Below, piece after piece: positions 1 through 9,570 of a stretch of DNA of 23,289 nt. The stretch spans positions 12,501-35,789 of the forward strand of contig MOWL01000055.1 of NCBI GenBank assembly GCA_002110485.1, in the 5' to 3' direction. This stretch comes from Emergomyces orientalis (taxonomy: Eukaryota; Ascomycota; Eurotiomycetes; Onygenales; Ajellomycetaceae). Below the pieces are notes generated by a model that had not been told where the DNA came from, made no database searches, and saw only the letters and a program-made list of their open reading frames with translations. Position numbers and translations under genes: made by a program. The first letter of the stretch is position 1. Each line of letters begins with the position of its first letter.

Positions 1-174
1 ACCACCTATATTCAAGTGCGCAGTTAGCGCCTCTCACTCACTCACACCCAGGGTGCACTCTCAGGCGTGCCCGGTGCTTCATCTCTCTCTCTTTCTCTCT
101 CTTTCTCACTCTGAGAACAGCAGATGCTGGTCCCCGGTAATTCAAAGCTTCATTAAAAAGGGTCTGAATGAATC
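1..174. other. Flank left of the Ty3/Gypsy element with CT-rich microsatellite
   Basis: No gene is supported here. A CT-rich simple repeat (CTCTCT/CTTTCT units) lies at about 79-117. The stretch does not resemble the sequence just before the 3' LTR copy, so it is probably the flank of the element or an older repeat. I found no target-site duplication for the element, because its right end is lost. Confidence 0.5.
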
Positions 175-251
175 TGTGGTTTTGGCGGGCATACATTGTT
201 CCGTTCTGTCGGCATAACGTACGCCCGGCACCAGGCCTACGAGGGCGCCGT
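175..251 (+). repeat. Start of 5' LTR (77-bp direct repeat, copy 1)
   Basis: This 77-bp stretch begins TGTGGTTTTGGCGGGCATAC and recurs at 9158-9234 with three mismatches. It begins with TG, as LTRs do, and the second copy follows a purine tract. It flanks gag-pol in the same orientation. The LTR must continue beyond 251, but its end cannot be set because the 3' copy stops at 9234. I saw no clear tRNA primer-binding site between 251 and 865. Confidence 0.65.
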
Positions 252-864
252 ACTATACGATTAGTGTACGACGGCGCCTCGCGTACGACTAGCATATACG
301 TAGCGCCACCCCCTATTCCATTTTCTAGCTACTATATTGAGACAGGGCCGCCGCCATTTCGTATGCGCGGAGGCCAACGAACCTTTGAACTACATCTGGT
401 AGCATGTCTACAACGGCAGTTGCATAGGCAGCTGCAGGCGTGATATTCCGCCTACGACGCGAGTCGTAATTATCATGCCAGAGTGGTCCTACCATACGCT
501 TCGGAAGAGTAGCGTGGGGAAGTACGAGTAGCGGTGTGAGCGGACGAACTCCGATTGCTGGCCACATCCGAGGATTGGCCCGCAAGAGGGGTGAAGACGC
601 AGCACAACGCATCCTCGTGCGAAACCGGACGCAAGAACCTCTCCGAAGTAGGTGGGGGAGAGCGAGAGCGGCCACTGGTTCAAAGAGTGCTACTCTTCTC
701 TCAGGAAGGATAAATATGCCGTCCGCCCGGGGCGGACGAAGGTAATGGAAGTCTGGGAGAACAGGCAATCTCAGACTGCAACTGAAAAACCCTTATACGA
801 TTATTACTAGAACACATGTCTCACATACCATTTGACAACCATCCTCTTGAATACGCCGTACGAG
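252..864 (+). other. Rest of 5' LTR and leader before gag
   Basis: The open frames here overlap on both strands and look like nothing known, so I call no gene. The stretch should hold the rest of the 5' LTR, the primer-binding site and the gag leader. Small dyads occur, for example TCCGCCCGGGGCGGA at about 721-735 and a GTCTGGGA/TCTCAGAC pair at about 751-776. I could not assign the LTR end or the primer-binding site. Confidence 0.4.
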
Positions 865-1242
865 ATGAACCCTACGCCAGATGAACGTCAAACCCTGGTT
901 CCTGAACCAGTGGAAATGCAGCAGCTCCCGGAAGGGATGCAGGAAGCCATTCGTACTGCCGTTGAAAGCGCGGCCGAACCAAACAAGCTTCACGTCCGCA
1001 ACACCCTTCTGGAACAGAGCCTCAACACCATCCATGCGTGGAGGGGCCAGGCGGAGGAACGACAAAAGCGTACGGAAGAAGAACATGAGTTGCAAACACG
1101 CCGGAATGCATTGGTGTTCGCGGACGCCATGCAGACGACAGCGCAGGAGTACCATGCCAAGCTCCACACGATGGAACAGGAACTCCAAACCTTGCGTATG
1201 ACAGCAAGGCCTGCGAATCTTGAGATTCCAGTTCCCTCTACG

Positions 1243-1659
1243 TAGACTGACCGCTGGGACTATTTTACCATACTTTAATTTTGTGTAAAAATGCGTATTT
1301 AAAGGCATTTTATGATGTAATATTATGTAATCATATTGAATTTGAATTCTTCATATCTAAAAAAACTATAATAAGTTACTAGTTGATTATATAAGCTTGT
1401 ATTGAGCTTACAATACAGTAAATTTGAGAACGGGACATTGACTAACTTTTTTTTTAGTCCCGTTAGTCCTTTTATGTGTATTCTAGACTCAATATGGCTT
1501 AGTCAGCCATAATAAAAAAAATTTAAATTGAATATATATATAAACTTTATGAATACAATATCAATACACTCAAATAGTTATTAATTACATCAGGGTACCC
1601 GCTGATACACGGTATTTATTTCTTGTATTTAGTCAGGTCATGGTCACACGGTCAGTCTA
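1243..1659. mobile_element. hAT-like MITE inserted in gag
   Basis: AT-rich insert of 417 bp in a GC-richer gag. Its ends are perfect 11-bp inverted repeats: TAGACTGACCG at 1243-1253 and CGGTCAGTCTA at 1649-1659. It is flanked by the 8-bp direct repeat CCTCTACG at 1235-1242 and 1660-1667. Eight-base duplications and TAG-type ends are features of the hAT superfamily. There is no coding capacity, so it would be non-autonomous. An internal dyad AACGGGAC/GTCCCGTT (1429-1436, 1457-1464) could form a hairpin. Ignoring the element plus one duplication joins the two gag halves in frame, which supports these exact ends. The duplication does not match the nTnnnnAn preference reported for many hAT elements, so the superfamily call is tentative. 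Confidence 0.8.
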
Positions 1660-2530
1660 CCTCTACGATGCCCACGGCTGGCGTGCGTACCCCTGATGAC
1701 TCGCATACGCCACCATACGCTCCCCGTGGGGTGGATGAAGAAACACAACCGGCCTTTGGCTACATCAAGCCAGGCGATCTTCCAGACCCCCCGAAGTTTG
1801 ACGGAGAGCGTAAGAATGATGGCGCGCTCAACTGGCTCAGTCAAATGCGTTCGCACTACCGTATGGAGCGTGAACTCACGGGTAGAACCCCCACGGAATT
1901 TCAACAAGTCTTACGAGCAGCCTCCATCCTGAAAGGAAAGGCAAAATCTCTTTGTATGGCAGCTGAGAAGATGAATACGGAAGCTCCTGACAAGCATATG
2001 CTGCCCAGGACGTGGACCGACTTTTCCAAATGAATTCTACAGAACTTTGAAGAGTTAGATGCCAAGGATAAGCGATACGAGCGCTTCGTAGGATGCAAAC
2101 AAACAGGTGACCTTACGTCGTACTACACCCACTTCAGCTTACGCTATCTTGCAATGGATGTCGAAATATCGCCTTCATTCCGCCTACAGTCCTTCATACA
2201 CGGGTTGAGGCCCGAACTGCAAGCAGAATGGAAATATTTGACAGTCCCACCAGAGACCATTGAGGGAGCGTACGAGGTATTGATAAACAGGGAACAAGCT
2301 GGTAAGCTATGTCAACGAGGGAGGGACGCGCAGCGGCCGCAGCGAACACGGCGGCCGCCTCCAGGCCTTCCCCCGCGGCGAGAGACCCTGATGCTATGGA
2401 CCTCGACCTCAACGCTATAGCGAACGCGCCGAACCCGCCTAGAAAAGGCACTGCCGGTTGGCGACCATGGTGTACGAAACACAAAGCGTGCTTTAATTGC
2501 GGGAAGCTATCCCACGGGATAAGATCCTGT

Positions 2531-2805
2531 AAGAATATGAGACTTGCAAGTATTATTCTAAGGGTTCGCAGCTTGGCGTGATATGTACTAGTTACTGGAA
2601 GCGTTCAATGTAAGAGAAAAGGTAGGGGTCAATATGATAATTGTATTCAAGCTGAGTTGCGAAAAGAATGACCGCAACTCCTAGTTATATAGCTGTGTGG
2701 CCAAGGCCCGCTATGCTCAAGGCCCGCTAACCGTAATGGTTACGCGAGGGCTTGAGCATGGAGGATAGGGGTAAGGAATCGCTCCGCGCAGGCAGGATTT
2801 CTTAC
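2531..2805. mobile_element. Small non-coding insert splitting the gag zinc knuckle
   Basis: The 9-bp repeat AGATCCTGT occurs at 2522-2530 and 2806-2814 and brackets 275 bp without a coding frame. It falls on the last Cys codon of the zinc knuckle, and skipping insert plus one repeat yields the expected Cys-Pro ending. The ends show a weak inverted repeat, GTAAGAA/TTCTTAC, which overlaps the duplication, so the duplication could be 7 rather than 9 bp. Inside are nested dyads (ATGCTCAAG/CTTGAGCAT at 2713-2721 and 2751-2759; TAACC/GGTTA inside them) and a direct repeat AAGGCCCGCTA (2703-2713, 2719-2729). A 9-bp duplication would fit a Mutator-like MITE, but the family is not established. Confidence 0.65.
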
Positions 2806-2840
2806 AGATCCTGTCCCACGCGCGCAGCCAATCGGGAGGC

Positions 2841-2850
2841 AAAAAACTAG
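2841..2850 (+). promoter_or_regulatory. Predicted -1 ribosomal frameshift site between gag and pol
   Basis: In the gag frame after the zinc knuckle the codons read GCA AAA AAC TAG. The heptamer A_AAA_AAC (2841-2847) fits the X_XXY_YYZ rule and touches the gag stop at 2848-2850. Slipping back one base gives AAA AAA CTA GCA and opens exactly the frame that runs into protease-RT. The same heptamer type serves in some retroviral gag-pro junctions. I could not define a convincing downstream pseudoknot by eye. Confidence 0.7.
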
Positions 2851-5800
2851 CAGGGTCAATTCAAACGGGGGCGTTAGCTGATCAACTTCTTAAGGCCTCC
2901 AGGGTAGAGGAAATGCCCGAGTTGTACGACCCTCTAAACCCGGCAAACGCCAAGAAAGGAAGAGCGTACGACTTGGAGGAGGAAGGGGAGACGGCGGACG
3001 AACACCTAAATGCCGTAGGACAAGGGATGTTGATGTACCAAGGGTACGTAGGAAAGAGACGTGAAGTAATGGTAAGCGCACTAGCGGACACGGAAGCTTC
3101 TACAATATACATTGGCGATCACATCGTACGAAGATTGCCAGGGATCCAACGAGTAACAGATCCCAAGAAAGTGATGCTTCCGAACCACCAATATCTAGTG
3201 TCGCCCGCCAGGGTGAGACTCCCTCTGCACTTTGAGGGATGGTCTTGCTACATATGGGCTCGAGAGCTTCCCGACGTTGAATATGATATTATACTCGGTC
3301 TTGATTGGTTTCAGAAACACAATCCGCAGTTCCAGTGGCGTACGAGCCACATGACTTTGACCGATCGGAAGCGACAAGTTCATACGATCCTGCCTAAGGA
3401 TATGAGGCGCAGATTCCAAGCGTTGGGGGTAGAAGACCTTAATTTTCTTACCGCACATCAAGCCAAGCGAGCTTCGCGTAAGCCCTCCACAGAGTGTGTA
3501 CTCTTTGTTATCAGAGACCTCCATCAGGATGACACTCCTTCTACGAAAACTTTGGAGGAGGAACCACGAATGAAGGCGTTGCTTGAGAAGCATAAGAGGG
3601 TCTTCCGAATGGACCTCCCGCCTTCACTGCCGCCAGATCGAGAGTTCGTACACGAGATTGATACAGGGGATGCAAAACCTGTCAATCAAAATGCCTTCCC
3701 CCTCTCGCAGACCCATCTCGAGGAACAGAAGCGGCAGATTGAAGAATTGATGAAACGAGGACTCGTACGAACCTCTTCCAGCGCATGGGGATTCCCCGTG
3801 CTTTTTGTAAAGAAGCCTGGTGGAGAATGGAGAATGTGCATTGACTATCGGGCGCTTAATAAGCTTACGCAAAAGAATAGCTATCCACTTCCTCGTATAC
3901 AGCAACAGCTGGATACAGTGGGAAACGCTCGATTTCTCTCGAAAATCGACCTTCTCTCGGGTTATTGGCAGATTCGCGTAGGCGAGATGTGAGTACCGAA
4001 AACAGCGTTTAATACACAATGGGGGAAGTTTGAATTCTTAGCCATGTCTATAGGTCTTACGAATGCACCTGCAACATTCCAAACAATGATGAATACGATT
4101 CTCGCCAAGCAGAATGGTTCTTCATGCCTTATATACCTTGATGATATACTGGTCTTCTTGAATTCGTACGAGGATCATCTGAAGCACGTGGACGATGTTC
4201 TCTCCACATTAGCAAAGCCTGAGCTTTATGCTAAGCCGTCCAAATGCGTATTTGGAACGCAAGAATTGGAGTTCGTGGGACACGAGGTGGGTGGGGGGCG
4301 CATACGACCCCTACCTGAAAAACTAGGAGCTATCGCCAATTGGCCACGTCCTCGGAATGTACATCACGTACGACAATTCCTAGGACTGGCCTCCTACTAT
4401 AGGCGACTCGTCAAGGGCTTCGCACGGTTCGCAGCCCCACTGTCAGACCTCTTATGGGAGTCCGACACGGAGCTGCGTAAGAAGAAATTCCGTTCCATAG
4501 TGAGGAACGCAGCCTGTGAAGAAGCCTTTCTGACACTAAGAGAGCGCATGATCTCTGCGCCAATTCTCATACAGCCAGATCGGAACCGGCCATTCACGAT
4601 TGAAACAGACGCTTCTGAGTGGGCCATTGGGTGTGCGCTTATGCAAGTGGGCGCCGATGGAAAACTACACCCAGTGGCGTACGATGGAAGGAAGCTGACA
4701 GGGGCAGAACTGAACTACCCTGTCCATGAAAAGGAACTGCTGGCGATCAAGAGTGCTCTGGCTATATGGGATCGTTATATAGACAATGGGTCATACGACA
4801 ACAGTCGTCACAGACCATGAGAGCCTCGTTTATTTGCAAACAACAACAAAACCCTCCAAACGGTTAGCACGCTGGGTCTCGGAATTTCAAGAGTACGACC
4901 TCAATATCAAATATCGGAAGGGGTCGGAAGCCGTGGTCCCAGATGCCATAAGTCGTAGGCCTGACTTCATGGGAGAAGGCCCTGTGAATAGAGCACAGAA
5001 TGAGCTGAGACTCTCAGCATTGTATGGCTGTGACGAAACTGAATGGTACGATGCCATCGTCGCACGCCTGAAGGACGGCAGCATTTCGGACGATAAGAAA
5101 CTCGCTAAGGTAGTGAAAGAGATGCTTCCAAAATTCAAATTGAAAGTTGGAGGACGATGATGTTCTGTATCACAATCTAGGATACACAGAGGCACCATAT
5201 CTGGAGCCTCCGTTCCGAATGGACCTGCTGATTCGTATGCACAAGCAATTCGGACACTTGGGGAGTCCCGGACTTCTAGGAGTGCTTCAATCTCGAGCCT
5301 ATTGGCCGAGCTTAGAAGAGGACATTCAAGCTTACGCCCATGAGTGCCCGAACTGCCAAGTAGCAAAGGGTGCGAAGAAGGGGTTAGAACGCGAACAGGC
5401 ACAACACCAGGTGGAGGGGACGATTCGACCGTTCGAACGTTGGAGGATCGATCTCATCGGCATCCTGCCTCGTACGCCAAATGGAAATCGTTGGATAATT
5501 ACTGCTATAGACTAAGCCACAGGGTGGCCAGTCGCACGAGCAGTCCCAGAGGCGACGGAGGAAACGATTGCCAAATTCTTACATGATGAAATATATACGA
5601 ATTATGGCATGCCGCGGGAGATCCCAACGGACAACGGGTCGAATTTAGTGGGAGGTGCCGTTCGACACTTCATAAAGCAGCTGCATACGAAACATCGAAC
5701 GACTACGCCATACCACCCACGTACGAATGGAAAAGTGGAACGCTTGAATGGCATACTGGGTAGTATGCTAACTAAATACCTCATGGGTAAACCCACACGC

Positions 5801-6667
5801 TTGTGGGACGAATATCTTGCGCAGGCACTATTCGCCACAAGGATTCGTCAGCATGCAGTGACGAAGCGTTCACCTTTTTACTTACTATACGGATTACACC
5901 CCCGCATCCCGGAGGATGCTCTAGAACAGGTGGGGGAGGATGTTGCGATCAAGGACCCGTCCGACAGACTAAAGGAGGTCAGACACGCTAGGTCTAAAGC
6001 GAACGAGCTTTTGCTAAATCGTGCCATTCAATCAAAACGATTACGAGACTCATTAGTAAAGGAATCTAGTCTCGCAGTAGGAACTTGGGTACTCGTACGC
6101 AATGAGGGCCCCGAAAAGTTCCAACCACGGTGGTTTGGGCCGTATAAAATTCTCAAATCACACCCTCTTGGAACATACGCTTTAGAGGAACCAGGAGGAA
6201 GGGTCCCACGACATCTCATTAATGGCTCACGCCTTATTGAGGCGAACACGGAGGATCCTGAGGGACTTTGGTCGTCCGCAGCCCTTTCATCCGCACTAAA
6301 GAAGAAAGGGATAACCATAGAAAAGCCTCAAGAGATTAGGGAAATCATTGATGCTTACGAACCGGACGATATCACTTACTCAGACCTTTCCACGATTACT
6401 AGAAAGGAGTGGGAGGCGATAGAAATATCGGGCGATAGACACGCCCCAGTAAGTGATGAGACAATTGCTGGCCGTACGATTCTTCGCAGACGCCAAAGGG
6501 AACTGGCGAAGAGTGGTCGGGGAAGGTCTCAAGGCGGCCGATCAGCACGTGGATCGGGCCGCAAGAAAAAACGGAATTCGGATTGGGATTCGACTGTTTA
6601 CGCTAGCTCTATCGCGGAGACATCAGAGGACGAGACATCCAAAGTGTCAACGGACGCGTTGGACTAA
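2844..6667 (+). pseudogene. pol: Ty3/Gypsy pol: protease, RT, RNase H, integrase (degraded)
   Basis: Replication and integration polyprotein. In order: aspartic protease (about 3070-3320) with ADTEAS where D-T/S-G-A is expected and the flap-side motif IILGLDWF; reverse transcriptase (about 3640-4290) with WRMCIDYRALNK, the catalytic YLDD in CLIYLDDILVF, and LGLASYYRRL after it; RNase H (about 4580-4960) with IETDASEWAIG; integrase with an HHCC zinc finger ending HECPNCQ (about 5230-5370) and a DDE core with WRIDLIG, PTDNGSN and GKVERLNG; then a GPY/F-type C-terminal domain (RWFGPYKI) and a basic tail. The order RT-RNase H-integrase places it in Ty3/Gypsy. Breaks: TGA at 3990-3992, one extra base in GGG near 4788, one extra G near 5148-5152, and TAA at 5513-5515 in the integrase core. 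Confidence 0.9.
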
Positions 6668-7074
6668 GCACATGCGAACTCAGGGGACGCCCAGGGGTCG
6701 GGCGAGGTTAGCTTTGATGGACCGTTCACTGTAGTGGTCTGAGCTAGTCAGGGAGAAACAGTATAATGCGCGAACGGACGCTTACCTTGTAAGAATGAAA
6801 AAGCGCCCGCATACGCTAAACCACCACTCGTAGTACCGTATAAGGTCGCGAACAACTGGTGATTAGCATGAAGAAAGAGAGAGCATAGGACATGTGCCAG
6901 GAGGAAATGGAGAAATCTATTTTGGCCATAAGGGCAGCGCTGGCGCGCACGAACAACAAAAATCTTATGCTACATTAGTTTTTTTTATGATTATTCTGCC
7001 GAAGAAAACAAGAATCGAACGCCTAAAACCGCCAACCTTTCCTGAATCAATTAGGGCTGTACGCCAAATAAAAA
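6668..7074. other. Spacer between pol and antisense gene
   Basis: The + strand frames here are short and the - strand has no conserved product. I see no convincing gene, tRNA or repeat. It lies between the tail of pol and the 3' end of the antisense gene, so it could hold a terminator for either transcript, but I cannot point to one. Confidence 0.5.
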
Positions 7075-8867
7075 CTAAAAATCGACATCCTCGATGCTTT
7101 CAAGAACGGCAACGCGCCCGCGGAGAACTTGAACACATGCTTCGGCCTCTCGCAAAGCCTGACGAACCGCCACGAGATCGTGGACGGGGAGGGAGGCAGG
7201 AATACCCACAAACTTGTGGGATTGCGTACAAGGGGAGAATGCCACAGGGGAACCGGCAAGGGTAGCGGCGGTGGCCTTGAGGGGGGTGTAGGGGAGGGGT
7301 TTCGGAGGGGGGAGAGAGCCAGAGGAAGCGCGGGGGCGCTTAGCCACCGCAGGAGCCTTGCTCGAGGCGAGTGCTTTGGGAGCGGGGCGGGAGGCGGGTG
7401 GCTGGGGGGTCTCATCATTCGAAAGGGCATCGATAGCCGCAGGGGCAGGCGCACGAGGAGCCACTGCAGGAGAATTAGCATAGGCATGGAAGGAAAAGGA
7501 TAACAGCTTACTGAATGAGCAAGTGCTGCCCTTTGAGTTCCACAGGCAGTTGCAGCAGGAGCGGGGGGTCTTCGAATGACGATGCTGACGAGGGGGCTGG
7601 ACACAAAATTCGAACGGGCCATTTCCACGACGACAGCCGTCGCAGGGAGACACACAGTCGTCCCCGCGTGTATAAAAAATTGTCACATCGCCGTTCGAAC
7701 TCCCCTGCACGCGAACATCCTTGCGGAAGACAACTAGGTCGAGGGATAAACGCCACATGATGGGACGCAGAGCGGGGAGAAGAGCCACCTCGTGGGCACG
7801 AGCGCTCAAGGGGTCTACTCGCATACGAAGCGAGGTAAACATGGCTTTGGGGTTGGCAGCAGGCACAACCTCCACCATGCCGGCGCCCGTGGTGGCCAAA
7901 GGACCTAGAGAGTTAGCAAGGACAAGCGTAGGAGGGAGAGAAGCACGTACGAATGAAAACATCAGGGTGAGGCGGGGGGTCGCTGGGGTGGTGAGAGGCA
8001 GAACTATCGAGGGAAAGATATTTACAACGACCCTAGGCCGCGGTAGCATTCCGATCGGCGAATTGAGTGGTGTCGTACGGTGCTGCCATGTAAAGGGGAG
8101 TTTTTGGGAAATGGGCAGGGGGGGTTAGAGGGCGAACGGGGTAAAGTGAAGGCATACGCGTACGCGGACGGGGGGGCGAAGGCACAACCGGGGGGGCATC
8201 GGTCATCGAATCGTCGGTTTCCCTGTCACGGTTATGATTGTTGTCGTCGCCGCGGTCGCTAGCCGCAACCTTGTCCTCCTCATTGGCCGAAGGGGGTCCA
8301 TCTCTTCGCTGGATGATGAGGGAGCAGCGAGCGCCTTGCGCTTAGAGCGTGTAGAGCGGGGAAGAGGAGAGGGGGGGCCTCGGACGACTGTTTTGCCCTT
8401 GTCGCGGGACTTGGTGGCCGTAGAGGAATCTGGGCAAAACAACGCGTCAGCTAGCGGTCTCCTCGCACGAAAATTGATAACGCACTGGGCAAAACAACAC
8501 AAGGGAGGGCTTTGAGAGCAGCTGCTTGAGAACACATCCCTATGAGCTGTTCCAATGTTGTCCACTCCTGCAAGGCCCAGGCCCGAAGCGTGGGAGATGA
8601 CAGTTGGCCAATCCACACTTCATCCGCATTTGATGGGGACAATGAGCATGCAAGAGAAGAAGAAGACGCACTGAAGTGAACCTCAGAATCATAAGCTGCC
8701 AATTGAGCAGCATACATTCTCATTCATTGCTTGGTTTCCTCCAACAGGTGGATATGAAAAAGAGTTTCAGATGAAGAAGACTTACTGATCTGTAGATCGC
8801 GGGCTGGATCGTGCACAAGGGGGCTAGCGCGCTGAGGACGACCCCGTCAGCGCTTGGCAGAAGGCAT
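7075..8867 (-). pseudogene. Antisense accessory gene with Cys-rich domain, broken
   Basis: A gene-like stretch runs antisense to pol in the space before the 3' LTR. A plausible start at 8867 reads MPSAKR, followed by in-frame TGA codons at about 8847-8849 and 8727-8729. The frame continues to about 8500, shifts to the frame that ends at TGA 8203-8205, passes a Pro-rich stretch in another frame (about 8050-8220), then follows one frame to TAG 7075-7077. In the last part, CDGCRRGNGPFEFC and SCCNCLWNSKGSTCSF (about 7510-7660) form a paired CXXC module. It resembles a Cys-rich domain I recall from Pezizomycotina hypothetical proteins with a C-x2-C-x3-GNGPF core; DUF3716 may be its name, but I am not sure. 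Ala/Pro-rich linkers and a C-terminal helical stretch follow. It may be a captured host gene or an accessory frame of the element. Function unknown. Confidence 0.55.
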
Positions 8868-9146
8868 TGTGGCGTGAACAATGGGTTGGACAATCATAGA
8901 AGGTTCAGGAATGGGAAAATGAACAGATAAGAAGCAGGAACGCAAGATGGAATTGATAGAAGACTGATGAAGAGAGAATGAGAATGAGAAGAAGATTGTT
9001 GTTGATAGAGAGAAAAGGTGTGGGAGGTTCTTTGGATGGAGGCCACGAGAATGTTCGACCGCATTGAATTAGCGCGATCGCGTTCCACAAAGAACCTAGC
9101 GTATGCGGAGATCACGTGATCGTCTTCGTGGACGAAGTCGAATGCG
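8868..9146. other. Purine-rich non-coding stretch before the 3' LTR
   Basis: I see no conserved coding here. The + strand is rich in GA and GAA (about 8930-9020), so the - strand is pyrimidine-rich just upstream of the antisense gene start. That is common in fungal promoters, so it may drive the antisense gene; this is inference only. Confidence 0.4.
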
Positions 9147-9157
9147 GTGGGGGAGGA
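9147..9157 (+). promoter_or_regulatory. Polypurine tract before 3' LTR
   Basis: GTGGGGGAGGA directly precedes the TG that opens the 3' LTR repeat. LTR retrotransposons prime plus-strand DNA from such a tract, and its position fixes the LTR start at 9158. Confidence 0.65.
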
Positions 9158-9234
9158 TGTGGTTTTGGCGGGCATACATTGTTCCGTTCCGTCGGCACAA
9201 CATACGCCCGGCACCAGGCCTACGAGGGCGCCGT
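9158..9234 (+). repeat. Truncated 3' LTR (77-bp direct repeat, copy 2)
   Basis: It matches 175-251 with three mismatches. All similarity to the 5' LTR ends at 9234, where the sequence folds back on itself and then becomes AT-rich. The 3' LTR is therefore cut 77 bp in. The cut is the edge of the nuclear-type block. Confidence 0.7.
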
Positions 9235-9249
9235 GCCGGGCGTATGTTG
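9198..9249. repeat. 18-bp perfect inverted repeat at the junction of the two blocks
   Basis: ACAACATACGCCCGGCAC (9198-9215) is followed 16 bases later by its exact reverse complement (9232-9249). The second arm is not part of the LTR as seen at the 5' end, so it looks like a fold-back copy made when the break was joined. AT-rich DNA begins at 9250. Confidence 0.85.
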
Positions 9250-9570
9250 TATTTAATTTATTGTTTTTAGTTTTAATAAAAGAAATATTATTTAATAATA
9301 ATTTCTTTTTGTTTTTACTTAATATTTTTGATTTTTTTCTATATAAATTATAATTTATTTATAAATAAACGTGTTAAAAATAAATGAACTAATCTAGGTA
9401 AAATATATTTACTAAAAGTGTAAGTTATAAAACTTAATAAAATAAAAATGAATATAGCTTGATTAACGAAAAAAAAAGGTACTAGTTGTGGCATAAATTT
9501 GTTTTTATATTCATGATATTTTCTTTTACAAATCTAAAAATATAGTGCACACAAAGCTTAAGATATGTTT
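9250..9570. other. AT-rich mitochondrial-type spacer
   Basis: The stretch is very AT-rich with homopolymer runs. I find no conserved gene, tRNA or LINE sequence in it. It lies between the junction hairpin and the 3' end of the inverted nad5 copy. Confidence 0.6.

Larger units (their letters stand above)
865..2850 (+). pseudogene. gag: Ty3/Gypsy gag, broken by two insertions, a stop and a frameshift
   Basis: Structural capsid/nucleocapsid protein of an LTR retrotransposon. The first in-frame ATG is 865. The N-terminal part (865-1242) is Glu/Gln-rich and coiled-coil-like. A MITE interrupts it at 1243-1659, and the frame resumes at 1668 with a Pro-rich stretch leading to DLPDPPKFDG and a capsid-like region (about 1760-2300). 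An in-frame TGA lies at 2031-2033. A one-base loss near 2303 moves the frame into an Ala-rich linker with DPDAMDLDLN, typical of fungal Gypsy gag. The zinc knuckle CFNCGKLSHGIRSC (CX2CX4HX4C, about 2489-2530) is split by a second insert. After that insert the frame continues with the knuckle's usual Pro and ends at TAG 2848-2850, on a slippery heptamer. Not functional as written. Confidence 0.8.

Noticed and set aside
325..768. Long antisense frame in the LTR/leader
   Set aside because: No recognisable domain; overlaps several frames on both strands; composition typical of chance in GC-rich DNA.
793..1308. Frame antisense to gag
   Set aside because: Shadow of the gag coding frame; runs into the MITE.
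3990..3992. TGA read as Trp in the Gypsy element too
   Set aside because: The residue at this RT position is usually acidic or polar before P-K-T-A-F, not Trp; the element also has TAA at 5513 and frameshifts, so ordinary decay suffices.
7129..8128. + strand Arg/Gly-rich frames opposite the antisense gene
   Set aside because: They are the complement of Ala/Pro-rich coding and lack motifs.
9147..9353. Open frame across the junction
   Set aside because: It joins LTR sequence to AT-rich DNA and ends in Phe/Leu-rich low complexity; chance frame.
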